From Roseisolibacter agri (GTDB lineage Bacteria > Gemmatimonadota > Gemmatimonadetes > Gemmatimonadales > Gemmatimonadaceae), in the NCBI RefSeq assembly GCF_030159095.1, contig NZ_BRXS01000009.1, positions 41,411 through 105,410 on the forward strand: a DNA stretch of 64,000 nucleotides, written 5' to 3'. Below the pieces are notes generated by a model. That model saw nothing but the letters and a program-made list of their open reading frames with translations, made no database searches and had not been told where the DNA came from. The number at the start of each line of letters is the position of its first letter. The stretch's first letter is position 1. Both the position numbers and the translations under genes were made by a program. Below are positions 8,327 to 17,720 of this stretch, in pieces.

Positions 8327-9262
8327 TCAGCGCCCGCGACGGGCGCCGCCCTTCTTGGCCGCCGCCTTGCGCGCGCCGCCCTTCTTGGCTGCGCCCTTGC
8401 GAGCGCCGCCCTTCGACGCGGCCTTGCGGGCGCCGCCCTTCTTGGCAGCGGCCTTCTTGGCGCCGCCCTTACGCGCGCCGCCCTTCGCCGCGCCCTTGCG
8501 GGCGCCGCCCTTCTTCGCGGCCGCCTTCTTGGCGCCGCCCTTGCGCGCGCCGCCCTTCGCGGCGCCCTTGCGCGCGCCACCCTTCTTGGCGGCCGCCTTC
8601 TTCGCGCCGCCCTTCTTCGCGGCGGCCTTCTTGGCGCCGCCCTTCTTGGCCGCGCCCTTGCGCGCGCCGCCCTTCTTGGCAGCCGCCTTCTTGGCGCCGC
8701 CCTTCCGAGCGCCACCCTTGCGCGCGCCGCCCTTCTTGGCGCCGCCGCGGCGGCCGCGGCCCGACGTGCTGCCGCCCTCGTTGTCCGTGCCAGCGCCCTC
8801 GGCGCCGCCCATCATCGTGTTGTCTTCCATAGTGGGTTCCTCGGTGGGTTCTGCGTCGTCGAGATCCGTCGCTGCGCCACTCGCGCCGAACAGGTCGGCG
8901 TCGTCCTGCTCCGTCTCGTCGTCGGCGGCCACGGGGCCGACATCGTCGCCGATGTCGTCGCCGGCATCGTCCCCGGCATCGTCTGCTGCCTCCCCGGCGT
9001 CCGTCGCGTCGTCGACGTCCAGCTCCTCCTCTTCGACGTCCCCGTCGAGGTCCTCCTCCTCCTCGGCGGCGGCAACCGGGTCGTCGAACAGCGCCTCACT
9101 CCGTCCGCGCCGCAGCGACCCGAATCCGTCGTCTTCCTCGTCCTCCTCCTCTTCCTCTTCCTCGGCGTCCTCGTAGCCGTAGCCGCCCAGGTCCTCGTCG
9201 TCGTCGTCGTTCCCGCGACGCCTGAAGCGAAGGCCCTCGTCCAACTCGTCACCCATCGGCAT
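8327..9262 (-). CDS. Bipolar acidic/basic histone-like (Lys-Ala-Gly repeat) protein
   Basis: 311 aa. Residues 1-160 are strongly acidic with runs of E and D and a GFGSLRRGRSEALFDD island. Residues 165-311 consist of repeats such as AAAKKGGARKG, a histone-H1-like lysine/alanine/glycine tail as in bacterial H1-like proteins (HctB, AlgP). The start at 9262 is set by AGAGGAGG upstream of the ATG. A second in-frame ATG at 8830 (MEDNTMM), preceded by GAGGAA, could make a short, wholly basic form. It probably binds DNA or RNA through the tail; the acidic half may act as an intramolecular mask or recruit basic partners. A perfect hairpin follows the stop. Confidence 0.85.
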   Translation of the reverse strand: MPMGDELDEGLRFRRRGNDDDDEDLGGYGYEDAEEEEEEEDEEDDGFGSLRRGRSEALFDDPVAAAEEEEDLDGDVEEEELDVDDATDAGEAADDAGDDAGDDIGDDVGPVAADDETEQDDADLFGASGAATDLDDAEPTEEPTMEDNTMMGGAEGAGTDNEGGSTSGRGRRGGAKKGGARKGGARKGGAKKAAAKKGGARKGAAKKGGAKKAAAKKGGAKKAAAKKGGARKGAAKGGARKGGAKKAAAKKGGARKGAAKGGARKGGAKKAAAKKGGARKAASKGGARKGAAKKGGARKAAAKKGGARRGR

Positions 9263-9923
9263 GTGGCCTCCTCTGAGTCATTCGACGGTCCGCCCGGGTC
9301 GCTCCGTGCCGCGCGGCCGCGGGTCGCGGACCCGCGCGTCGCGGGAGCGGGGTGGCGTGCCATCGGCCAGGTCCTGCGTCCTGCGCGACCGCCCGCACCG
9401 CGTGCACGCCGCGCGGTGGCCGCACACGGGGGCGACCGACCGACGCCGCCGACCGCGTCGGGACGCGGATCGCGGCGTTGACGACGCGCACCGGCAGCGC
9501 GTCACGCAGGGGCGGGCAGGGCGGGGTGTTGGATTCACAAAGCGACGAAAGCGGGGGCGCGGCGCCTCGGCACCGCGCGCGCATCGACAGCCCTCGTGCA
9601 GCATGTGATGCGCAACGCAACGACGACGTAGTAAGGGCAGGAAAGCGCGTCGTCAAGAGATTGGCGCGAAAAAGGCGCGGATCGCGCGAAAAAACGTCTC
9701 CGACGTGCTCCAAATCGCATCCGACGCACCTCACGAGCACCTCGCGAGCACCTCGCGAGCACCTCACGCACACCTCCTCGACGCGTCCTCGACGCGTCCT
9801 CGACGCGTCCTCGACGCGGTGTCGACGCACGCGCGCACGTGTCGCACGCACGCCGCACACGCCATCCGCGTGCCATGCGTGCGTCGTCGGCGCGCGCGTG
9901 CATCACGCGACAGCCACCAACGC
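9263..9923. other. Long intergenic region upstream of histone-like gene
   Basis: About 660 bp with no convincing gene; frames here have shifting, arginine-rich composition. From about 9640 to 9720 the GC drops and two A-tracts (CGAAAAAGG, CGAAAAAACG) lie about 21 bp apart. The 11-bp repeat array follows. It probably contains the promoter and upstream control of the histone-like gene. Confidence 0.5.
9730..9820. repeat. Eight tandem 11-bp units
   Basis: Units of the form CTCGCGAGCAC start at 9730, 9741, 9752 and 9763. After a 3-nt step, units of the form CTCGACGCGTC start at 9777, 9788, 9799 and 9810. The constant 11-bp period is close to one helical turn. There are no spacers, so this is not a CRISPR array. 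Confidence 0.8.
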
Positions 9924-9953
9924 GAACGGGCGGCTCGTGTGAGCCGCCCGTTC
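9924..9953. terminator. Perfect 13-bp hairpin after efflux operon
   Basis: GAACGGGCGGCTC (9924-9936) pairs perfectly with 9941-9953 around loop GTGT. It lies 57 bp after the RND permease stop (minus strand), the expected place for the operon terminator. Confidence 0.65.
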
Positions 9954-10009
9954 GGTGCATCGAGCCGTCGTCCGTCCGCGATCGGTCGCCGGTGATCAGT
10001 CGCCGGCGA

Positions 10010-13000
10010 TCAGTCGCCGGCCATCGGCGTCGGCGCGGGGGCGGTCGCCGGCGTGGGCGCCGGCGTCGGCCGGCTGCCGAAGCGCGCCTTCAGCCACGCC
10101 GCCAGGTCGTCGAGCAGCGTGTACACGACCGGCACCACGAACAGCGTGAGCAGCGTCGACGTGATCAGCCCACCGATCACCGCGCGCCCCATCGGCGCCC
10201 GCTGCTCCGCCCCCTCGCCGAGCGCCATCGCCAGCGGCACCATGCCGAAGATCATCGCCGCGGTGGTCATGATGATCGGGCGCAGGCGCGTGCGGGCCGC
10301 CGTCAGCAGGGCGTCGACGCGGGCCATCCCCGCCGCGCGCTGCTGGTTCGCGAAGTCCACCAGCAGGATCCCGTTCTTGGTCACGAGCCCCATCAGCATG
10401 ATGATGCCGATCATCGTGTAGACGTTGAGGCTCCCGCCCGTCGCCAGCAGGGCCACCGCCACGCCGATGAAGCTCAGCGGCAGCGCGAGCATGATCGCCA
10501 GCGGCTGGACGAAGCTGCCGAACAGCGACGCCAGGATCAGGTAGATGAACACCACCGCGAGGACGATCGCCTCGAGCACGTAGCCCTTGGTCTCCTCGAG
10601 GTTCTGCACGTCGCCGCGGAACACCGTCCGGTAGCCCGGCGGCAGCCCCACCGAGTCGATCGCCAGCGCCGCCCGGTCGGCCACCTCGCCCATCGCATAG
10701 CCCGGCAGCACGCCCGCCGACAGGCTCACCTGCCGCTCCAGCATCGAGCGCTCGATCTGCTGCGGGCCGACGCCCGGGCGCACCTCCGCGACCTCGGACA
10801 GCGGCACCATCGCGGCCTGCCCGGTGCGCGGGTCCTGCCGCGTGCTGGGGATCACGATGTTGGCGACGTCGGCGGCCGAGGCGCGCAGCGAGTCGGGGTA
10901 GATCACGACGACGTCGTGCGAGTAGCCCTGCGGATCCTCCCACTCGGTCGCCCGCAGCCCGGTGAACAGCGGCTGGATGGTCGTCGAGATCGGGCCGATC
11001 CCGAGCCCGGCGGCCCACGCGCGGTCGCGGTCCACGCGCACGTCGAGCTGCGGGATGTCGCCCTCCTCGCTCGACTGCGGCTCGGCGACGCCGGGCACGC
11101 GGCGCAGCACCTCGAGCACCTCCGCGGCGGCCAGCTTCAGGCGCGACGCCTCCGGGCCCTGCACGTTGATGCGGATCGGCTGCCCGAAGCCGCCGAAGAT
11201 CGTCTGCGTGCCCTGCACGTTGGCGCGCACGCCGGGGATGCGCGGCAGCTCCCGGCGCAGCGCGGTCTGGATGTCCTGCTGCGAGCGCGTGCGCTCCGCC
11301 TTGGGGCTCAGCCGCACGTAGATCGACCCGTTGTTCGGCGAGCCGCGGAAGCCGCCGCCGATGTTCAGGTACGTGAACTGGACCTCGGGGTTCTTGCGCA
11401 GCGCGTGGGCCACGGCCAGCCCGCGGTTCATCGTGTACTCGAGCGACGAGCCGGGCGTGGTGCGGAAGCCGACGTTGAACTCGCCGCCGTCGAAGTCGGG
11501 GAGCCAGGTGAAGCCGATCTTCCCGATCAGGAGGAAGGCGACCACGATCGACGAGGCGGCCATCCCGACCACCGTCAGGCGGTGCGACAGCGCCCACGAC
11601 AGCCCGCGCGGATAGCGGTCGGCCACGCGCTCGAACCAGTCGTTGAAGCGCTGGGCGACCTTCTGGATGAAGTTCCGCTTCCGGACCGGCGCGTCGACCG
11701 CGAGGTGCCCGTCGGCGCCGCGGTGGTGCAGGTCGACCTCGGGGTCGTGCCAGATGCTCGAGAGCATCGGGTCGAGCGTGAAGCTCACGAACAGCGACAC
11801 GATCACCGCCGCCGCCACGGTGACGCCGAACTGGAAGAAGATCTTGCCGATCTGCCCGCCCATGAACGCCACGGGGATGAACACCGCGATGACGGCCATC
11901 GTCGTGGCGAACACCGCCAGCCCGATCTCGTCGGTGCCCTCCTTCGCCGCCCGCTCGTGGTCCTTCCCCATCTCCAGGTGGCGGACGATGTTCTCGCGCA
12001 CCACGATCGCGTCGTCGATCAGCAGCCCGATCGCCAGCGACAGGGCGAGCAGGGTCATCGTGTTGATCGTGAAGCCGCAGATCCACATGGCGAAGAACGC
12101 CGACATGATGGAGATCGGCAGCGCCAGCCCCGTGATGACCGTCGAGCGCCAGGAGTTCAGGAAGAAGTAGATGATGACGACGCAGAGGATCGCGCCGAGG
12201 ACCAGCTCGTGCTCCACCGAGTCGAGCGCCTGGCGGATGCGCTGCGAGTCGTCGCGGATGACCGTGAGGCTGACGTCCGGCGGCAGCGTCTCGTCCAGCT
12301 CGGCCGCCGCCGCGCGCACGCGCTCGGCCACCTCGACGGTGTTGCTCCCCGAGATCTTCAGCACGTCCACCGCGACCGCGATCGCGTCCTGCCCGTTGCC
12401 GCGCCCGATCAGCGTCGCCGAGCGGCGCTCCGCCGTCCCGTCGACGATCGTCGCCACGTCGCCGAGGCGCACCGGCACCGTCCCGCTGGCCGTCCGCCGC
12501 TCGCCGACGGTGATGTCGGCGAAGTGCTTGGGATCGAGCACGCGCCCCGTGACGCGCACCAGCCGCTCGACCGAGCCGCTGCGCACGCGGCCGGCCGGCA
12601 CCTCCTGGTTCTCGCGCTGCAGCGCCGCCATGACCTGCGGCGGCGCGACCGCGTAGGCGCGCATCGCCGCCGGGTCCAGCTGGACCTTGATCTGGCGCGC
12701 CGCGCCGCCGACCACGTTCACGCCGCCGACGCCCGGGATCGACTCGAAGCGCGTCGCGACGACCTCCTCGGCGATGTCGGTCAGCTCGCGCACCGGCCGG
12801 TCGGCGCTCTGCAGCGCGATCGACATGATGGGCGAGTCGTTCGGGTCGAAGCGCTGGATGACCGGATCCAGGATGTCCTGCGGCAGCTGCCGCCGGATGC
12901 GCGCGACCTTGCCCTGCACCTCCTGCAGCGCCTCCATCGGGTTCGTGGAGAGCTCGAGCAGGACGCGGACGTTCGAGTTCCCCTCGTACGACGTGGAGGA

Positions 13001-13240
13001 GACCTCGCGGATCCCCTGGACGGTGTTGACCGCCTCCTCGATCGGCTTGGAGACCTCGCGCTCGATCACCTCGGGCGAGGCGCCCGGGTACGCCGTCTGG
13101 ATGCTGACGACGGGGCGGGTGACGTCGGGATACTCGTCGATCGCCAGCCGCTGGTAGCTGACGACGCCCAGGACGACCAGCGCCACCATGAGCATGGTGG
13201 CGAAGACGGGGCGCTTGATGGAGACGTCGGAGAGGATCAT
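10010..13240 (-). CDS. RND multidrug efflux permease (AcrB/MexB, HAE1 type)
   Basis: 1076 aa from ATG 13240, full length for the family. The N-terminal TM1 region is ILSDVSIKRPVFATMLMV. Two large periplasmic loops follow, and the TM4 proton-relay aspartate pair lies in IGLLIDDAIVV. TM10 carries the partner lysine in MGLVTKNGILLVDFA. The protein would be a trimeric inner-membrane proton antiporter exporting drugs or lipophilic compounds through the adaptor and TolC. Its ATG overlaps the adaptor stop (ATGA, 13237-13240), so translation is coupled. A Pro/Ala/Thr-rich tail ends the protein. The substrate cannot be inferred. Confidence 0.95.
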   Translation of the reverse strand: MILSDVSIKRPVFATMLMVALVVLGVVSYQRLAIDEYPDVTRPVVSIQTAYPGASPEVIEREVSKPIEEAVNTVQGIREVSSTSYEGNSNVRVLLELSTNPMEALQEVQGKVARIRRQLPQDILDPVIQRFDPNDSPIMSIALQSADRPVRELTDIAEEVVATRFESIPGVGGVNVVGGAARQIKVQLDPAAMRAYAVAPPQVMAALQRENQEVPAGRVRSGSVERLVRVTGRVLDPKHFADITVGERRTASGTVPVRLGDVATIVDGTAERRSATLIGRGNGQDAIAVAVDVLKISGSNTVEVAERVRAAAAELDETLPPDVSLTVIRDDSQRIRQALDSVEHELVLGAILCVVIIYFFLNSWRSTVITGLALPISIMSAFFAMWICGFTINTMTLLALSLAIGLLIDDAIVVRENIVRHLEMGKDHERAAKEGTDEIGLAVFATTMAVIAVFIPVAFMGGQIGKIFFQFGVTVAAAVIVSLFVSFTLDPMLSSIWHDPEVDLHHRGADGHLAVDAPVRKRNFIQKVAQRFNDWFERVADRYPRGLSWALSHRLTVVGMAASSIVVAFLLIGKIGFTWLPDFDGGEFNVGFRTTPGSSLEYTMNRGLAVAHALRKNPEVQFTYLNIGGGFRGSPNNGSIYVRLSPKAERTRSQQDIQTALRRELPRIPGVRANVQGTQTIFGGFGQPIRINVQGPEASRLKLAAAEVLEVLRRVPGVAEPQSSEEGDIPQLDVRVDRDRAWAAGLGIGPISTTIQPLFTGLRATEWEDPQGYSHDVVVIYPDSLRASAADVANIVIPSTRQDPRTGQAAMVPLSEVAEVRPGVGPQQIERSMLERQVSLSAGVLPGYAMGEVADRAALAIDSVGLPPGYRTVFRGDVQNLEETKGYVLEAIVLAVVFIYLILASLFGSFVQPLAIMLALPLSFIGVAVALLATGGSLNVYTMIGIIMLMGLVTKNGILLVDFANQQRAAGMARVDALLTAARTRLRPIIMTTAAMIFGMVPLAMALGEGAEQRAPMGRAVIGGLITSTLLTLFVVPVVYTLLDDLAAWLKARFGSRPTPAPTPATAPAPTPMAGD

Positions 13241-14499
13241 GGCGCTGGCCGCTTGGAGCCGCTGTCGGTGGCGGGACGGGCGCCCGTGGCCGCCTGGCGC
13301 CCGGGTCGGCCGCCCTCCCCGCCGAGGATCTGCACGGTGGTACCCGGGCCCACGCCGGCGACGTTGCCGACGATCACGCGGTCGCCCGGCTGCAGGCCGT
13401 CGAGCACCTCGGCGACGCCCGCCGCCTCGTCGATGAGGCCGAGGTTCACCGGCGCGCGCTCGGCGTTCTGGCCGCGGAGGCGGTAGACGAAGGTGCTGGA
13501 GCCCGCGCCGCGGCCGGCGCCGACGCCCTCCTGCGCCTGGCGCAGCGCGGTCGTCGGCACGAGCACCGCGTCGTCGATCGTGCGGCCGACCGCGCGGCCG
13601 GTGACGAACGTGTTGCCGCGCAGCGCGCCGCCCGGGTTGGGCACCTCGACGAACACGGTCACCGCGCGCGTGGCGGGATCGATGGTGGGGCTGACGCGCG
13701 CCACCGTGCCCTCGAGCGTGCGGCCCTGCGCGGAGAAGCGCACCGCCTGGCCCGGACGCAGCGTGCCCGCGAGGCGCTCGGGCACCGACGCCGCGAGCTC
13801 CAGCCGGTCGCCGCGCACGAGCGTGAACAGCTCGGCGCCGCGCGTCACGCGCTCGTTGCCCTCGACCGCGCGCGACTCGACGACGCCCGACATCGGCGCC
13901 AGCACGCGCGTGTCGGCGAGCCCCTCGGACGTCGCGCGCACGCGCGCCTCGGCGGCCGCGAGGCGCGCCTTCGCCGCCGCCAGCGACTGCTCGCCGACGC
14001 GGACCTCGCGCTCGGCGACCGCGCCGGCGCGGAACAGCTCGCGCGTCTGGTCGAGGTTCCACTGCGCGGCGCTCACCTCGGTGCGCGCGCTCTCGCGGTC
14101 CGCCTCGGCGCTGCGGCGATCGCTCGTCTGCTGGTTGGGCTCGAACTGCGCGAGCAGCTGGCCCTCGCGCACGGCCTGGCCGGGACGCGCGTAGACGCCC
14201 GTGAGGTCGCCCTCGAGGCGCGCGCGCACGACGACGGTCTGCAGCGGGCGCAGGTCGCCCGAGAGCGGGATGCCCGCCTCGATGGGGCCGCGCTTGATCT
14301 CGGCGACGTCGCTGGCGGCCAGCACGAGCGGCGGGCGTCCGCGGCCACCGGGACCGCCGGCGCCGCCGGGGCCCTTCGCGGTGGGGGCGGCGTTGGCGCC
14401 CTTGTCGCCGCAGGCGGCGAGCGAGAGGATGGTCACACCGAGGACGAGCAGGCGCTCGACGCTCGACGCGCGTGGGGAGTGCATCGAACGAGAGCTCAT
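13237..14499 (-). CDS. RND efflux periplasmic adaptor (membrane fusion) lipoprotein
   Basis: 420 aa. Lipobox LSLAAC is followed by a Gly/Pro-rich linker (about 35-55). A biotinyl-lipoyl-like half (VVVRARLEGDLTGVYARPGQAVREGQLL) comes next, then an alpha-hairpin (about 125-190, AEADRESARTEVSAAQWNLDQTRE region) and the second lipoyl half (LAPMSGVVESRAVEGNERV). A beta-barrel and membrane-proximal domain complete it. It bridges the RND pump to TolC. Both junctions are 4-bp ATGA overlaps (14496-14499 with TolC, 13237-13240 with the permease). A second, Gly/Arg-rich tail ends the protein. Confidence 0.94.
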   Translation of the reverse strand: MSSRSMHSPRASSVERLLVLGVTILSLAACGDKGANAAPTAKGPGGAGGPGGRGRPPLVLAASDVAEIKRGPIEAGIPLSGDLRPLQTVVVRARLEGDLTGVYARPGQAVREGQLLAQFEPNQQTSDRRSAEADRESARTEVSAAQWNLDQTRELFRAGAVAEREVRVGEQSLAAAKARLAAAEARVRATSEGLADTRVLAPMSGVVESRAVEGNERVTRGAELFTLVRGDRLELAASVPERLAGTLRPGQAVRFSAQGRTLEGTVARVSPTIDPATRAVTVFVEVPNPGGALRGNTFVTGRAVGRTIDDAVLVPTTALRQAQEGVGAGRGAGSSTFVYRLRGQNAERAPVNLGLIDEAAGVAEVLDGLQPGDRVIVGNVAGVGPGTTVQILGGEGGRPGRQAATGARPATDSGSKRPAP

Positions 14500-16013
14500 G
14501 GAATCGGAATCGGGCGCCCGAGCGCGCGCGCCTGCTCGGCGGCGGCCAGGTAGACGTCGTAGGTGGCGCGCAGGGCGTTGGTCTGCGCGGTGAGGAGCGC
14601 GAGCTGCGCGTCGGACACCTCGAGCTGGGTGCCGAGGCCGCGCTGGAAGCGCAGCGTGGCGAGGCGGAACGCCTCGTCGGCGTCGGCGGCGTTGGCGCGC
14701 TGCGCGGCGTACAGGGCGCGCGCGCGCTCGACGCCGGCGCGCGCCTGCGCGGCCTCGACGGCCACGCGCTCGCGCACCTGCGCCAGCTGCAGCTCGGCCG
14801 TGCGCGCCTGCGCCTGCGCGAGGTCGAGGTTCCCCTTCGCGCGCAGCCCATCGAACAGCGGCCAGCTCACGTCGACGCGGAACGAGCGGTCGGCGAAGAA
14901 GCCGTTGTTCTGGCAGATGCGCGTCGCCGGCGAGCCCTCGGGGCAGTACTCGGGGCCCGAGCGGCCGAGGCGCGTCGGGAAGCCCGCGCTCGTCGGCAGC
15001 GCGAGGACGCCGGTGGTGAACGACACGCCGACCGTCGGCAGGAAGTCGGCGCGCGCGACGCGGATGCCGGCGCGCCGCGCGGCCGCGGTGGCCTCGGCGG
15101 CACGCACGGCGGCCCGGTCGCCCAGCGGCGCGGCCTCGTCGCGCACGCCCGCCGCGGCGGCGCGCGCGGCGCCCTCACGGCCCATCTCCTCGGCGCTCGC
15201 GAGGACGGCGAGCACCGCGCTCGAGTCGGACGCCAGCGCCGTCGTCAGGCGCAGCGGGCGGTCGGTCGGGAGGTTGAGCAGGCGGCGCAGCTCGAGGTAC
15301 GCGAGCTCGCGATCGTTGCGCGCCTGGATGACGAGCGCCTCGAGGTTCGCGCGCTCGACGCGCGCGCGCAGCACGTCGTAGCGCGCCGCGCGGCCGCCGC
15401 GCTCCAGCTGCTCGATCTGCCCCACGCGCTCCGCGGACAGCGCGAGGTTGCGCTCCTGGATCGCGACCAGCTGGTCGGCCGCCTGCGCGCCGAGGTACGC
15501 GCGCTGGACGGCGACGGTGAGCGTGGCGCGCACCTCGTCGAGGTCGAAGCGGCTGGCCGCGCGTGCGCGCGACGCGGCCTGCAGCCCGCCGACGATGCGG
15601 CCGCCCTGGAAGAGCGACTGCGACAGGACGGCGTTGCCCTGGTAGGTGTAGGCCTGGCCGAACACCGAGCCGACGATGGTCGCGCGGGCGTTCTCGAGGA
15701 CCTGCTGGTAGTTGCCGGTGGCGCGCAGCTGCGGCAGCGCGGACGAGCGCGCGATGGCGACCTGCGCGTCGGTGGCGTCGACCGAGGCCTCGGCCTGGCG
15801 CACCTCGTCGCCGAGGCGCAGCCCGCGCGCGACGGCGTCGGCGAGCGACAGCGCGATGGCGTCGGTGCGGGTGGAGTCGCCCGCGGCGGCCGTGACGGCG
15901 GCGCGGGGCACGGGAGTGGCGGGCGGCTGCGCGCCGAGGACGGGCGCCGCGAGAATGGACAGCGTCTGGGCGGCGCGCAGGGCGCGCGCGACCCGGGAAT
16001 ACGGGGGCTTCAT
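14496..16013 (-). CDS. TolC-family outer-membrane efflux protein
   Basis: 505 aa from ATG 16013. The longer frame upstream is palindrome A1 sequence and is not expected to be translated. A signal peptide ending APVLGAQ is followed by two OEP repeats, each rich in Ala/Gln/Arg heptads. Examples are AVARGLRLGDEVRQAEASVDA in the first half and LDLAQAQARTAELQLAQVRERVA in the second. A cysteine pair (EYCPEGSPATRIC) lies in a loop about residue 370. It forms the trimeric outer-membrane duct and is first gene of the TolC-adaptor-RND operon, translationally coupled to the adaptor. Confidence 0.93.
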   Translation of the reverse strand: MKPPYSRVARALRAAQTLSILAAPVLGAQPPATPVPRAAVTAAAGDSTRTDAIALSLADAVARGLRLGDEVRQAEASVDATDAQVAIARSSALPQLRATGNYQQVLENARATIVGSVFGQAYTYQGNAVLSQSLFQGGRIVGGLQAASRARAASRFDLDEVRATLTVAVQRAYLGAQAADQLVAIQERNLALSAERVGQIEQLERGGRAARYDVLRARVERANLEALVIQARNDRELAYLELRRLLNLPTDRPLRLTTALASDSSAVLAVLASAEEMGREGAARAAAAGVRDEAAPLGDRAAVRAAEATAAARRAGIRVARADFLPTVGVSFTTGVLALPTSAGFPTRLGRSGPEYCPEGSPATRICQNNGFFADRSFRVDVSWPLFDGLRAKGNLDLAQAQARTAELQLAQVRERVAVEAAQARAGVERARALYAAQRANAADADEAFRLATLRFQRGLGTQLEVSDAQLALLTAQTNALRATYDVYLAAAEQARALGRPIPIP

Positions 16014-16082
16014 GGCCCCGGATATACGCTGTCTGAGGGGGGTTCGTTGCCTGGGAACGTCCGGAAATGGCCAGGGCGGACA

Positions 16083-16246
16083 GCGGAGGACGGAACGGCG
16101 GAGAACGGTGAAGCGGAGGACGGAAAGGCGTGAAACGGAGAGGCGGACCCTTCGAGCTTGAAGCGTCAAGCTCGAAGGGTCCGCCTCATCGTTTCACGCT
16201 TCATCGTCTTCCGCCCGTCCGTCCTCCGCCGTTCCGTCCTCCGCTT
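16083..16246. repeat. Long palindrome A1 (family A)
   Basis: The centre is a perfect 21-bp stem (16141-16161 with 16166-16186, loop AGCG). Outside it are imperfect arms built of GGAGGACGG and GGAACGGCGGAG units and their complements. It starts 10 bp after the stop of the metallopeptidase gene (minus strand) and lies upstream of the TolC start. Confidence 0.9.
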
Positions 16247-16255
16247 CAACGCGCC

Positions 16256-17590
16256 CTAGCGAGCTTCGGCCAGGCCGAACGCCGCCCCCGTCCGCCGCGC
16301 GACGCTCCGCGCCGCGTCCAACAGCTGTCCATAGGCGGCGTCCTCGAGCGAGAGGGCGGTGGGGCCCGCGTCGGGGGCGTGGGCCTCGCCGCCCACCACC
16401 GAGCGCCACCGCGACACGTGCCCGAAGCCCAGGGCGTGCAGCAACTCGTGGCCGACGACGTGGCGGTCGCGGAGGAGGGCCGGCGTCCGCACCTCGACCA
16501 GCGCGTCGCTGATCTCGCCGTCGCCGTTCCACGACACCGTCGCGAAGCCTGCGGCGTGGAGGTTGGGGGTCACCTGCGCCGTTATTCCCCACCAGTCGGG
16601 CTGCCGCGGGGCGTCGGCGGGTACGGGCCGGAAGAGCGTCGCGCCCCAGTCGCGCTCCAGCGCGCGCGCGACTGCCCAGAAGCCGGCCGAATCGGCGGGC
16701 GAGGCCGCGCGGCCGCCCGTGCTCCAGACGGCGAGCGGGATCGGGCGCCGATCGTCGGGCCAGCCCACCGGCGCGCCGGCCGACTCGCGCGCGGCCGTGT
16801 CGGGGCGCAGGCGCGCCGCGCGCCAGAAGCGCGAGCCGTCGGCGGCGCTGGCGCGCGCGGCCGTCAGGTCCACGTCGAGCGTCGTCCCCGCGAAGGTGCC
16901 CGTGCGCACGGTCCAGCGGCGCGGCAGCAGCACCACGTCGGCCCGCGCGCCCGCGAAGGGCGCCGGCAGCGGCGCCTCCGCGCCGAACCACGCCGCGCCC
17001 CCGGCCGACGGGTCGGGATCGACGCGGAGCGCGCGCGGGGCATCCGTGTCGGCGGCGCGCGGGCCGGTGAGCGGCAGCGCGAAGCGTCCCGCGGCGTCGG
17101 TGCGCAGCGTGTCGGCGCGGCCGCTGACGCGCTGCACGATCACGCGCGCGCGCGGCGGCGGGGTGCCGTCGGCCGTGTGCAGGCGTCCGCGCAGGGCGGC
17201 CACCACGCGCACCGGCGTGAGCGTCGGGCCGACGCGCGTCCAGGCGACGGCGGTCGTGGCGCCGGCCGCGCGCGCGACCGCCACGCCCGGCCCCGCGAAC
17301 GCCAGCACGCGCGGATCCTCGGCGCTCCAGCGCACGTCGCGCGCGATCGAGTCGGGGAGCCCGGCGGGCAGCGCGGGCCCGTCGAAGCGCAGCGTGTCGC
17401 CGACGGCGACGGTGCGCGCCGCACGCGTCGTCGTGGTGCGGCGGAACGTGCCCGGCGGCCACTTCGTCGAGTCGGCCCACCACGGCTGCGGCGCGGGGCG
17501 CGGCGCCGGGCGCCCGCGCGCTGGCTGCGCGCCGAGCGGCACGCTCGAGAGCAGCAGCAGCGCGAGCACGGTCAGGCGTCGAACGGACAT
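16256..17590 (-). CDS. Secreted zinc metallopeptidase (HExxHxxGxxH)
   Basis: 444 aa from ATG 17590 (MSVRRLTVLALLLLSS), with a signal peptide ending LGAQ. The middle contains a Big-like segment (DVRWSAEDPRVLAFAGPGVAVARAAG) and a carboxypeptidase-regulatory-like segment (LRGRLHTADGTPPPRARV). The C-terminal part has the metzincin-type zinc site HELLHALGFGH at about residues 381-391. The three His would bind zinc and the Glu would act as general base. The family is otherwise unassigned; matrixin- or leishmanolysin-like peptidases are the nearest idea. Palindrome A1 follows its stop. Confidence 0.8.
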   Translation of the reverse strand: MSVRRLTVLALLLLSSVPLGAQPARGRPAPRPAPQPWWADSTKWPPGTFRRTTTTRAARTVAVGDTLRFDGPALPAGLPDSIARDVRWSAEDPRVLAFAGPGVAVARAAGATTAVAWTRVGPTLTPVRVVAALRGRLHTADGTPPPRARVIVQRVSGRADTLRTDAAGRFALPLTGPRAADTDAPRALRVDPDPSAGGAAWFGAEAPLPAPFAGARADVVLLPRRWTVRTGTFAGTTLDVDLTAARASAADGSRFWRAARLRPDTAARESAGAPVGWPDDRRPIPLAVWSTGGRAASPADSAGFWAVARALERDWGATLFRPVPADAPRQPDWWGITAQVTPNLHAAGFATVSWNGDGEISDALVEVRTPALLRDRHVVGHELLHALGFGHVSRWRSVVGGEAHAPDAGPTALSLEDAAYGQLLDAARSVARRTGAAFGLAEAR

Positions 17591-17720
17591 CCGCGTGATA
17601 CCACGCCTGCCGCCGCGAGTGCCGCGCACGGACGCGTGGTGCAGCTGCACCATGCCTCCCGCGCCCGCGACGGGCATGCTGCGACGCGCCATCGCTCCCA
17701 TCTTCCCGCCGAGGTCCGTC

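Noticed and set aside
9730..9820. CRISPR-like array
   Set aside because: Units are only 11 bp and directly adjacent, without unique spacers, and no cas genes are present.
10010..14851. One continuous open frame covering the RND permease and adaptor region, as if a fusion
   Set aside because: The adaptor has its own start, lipobox and stop in another frame; the ATGA overlap shows two coupled genes. The long frame upstream of 13240 is a shadow.
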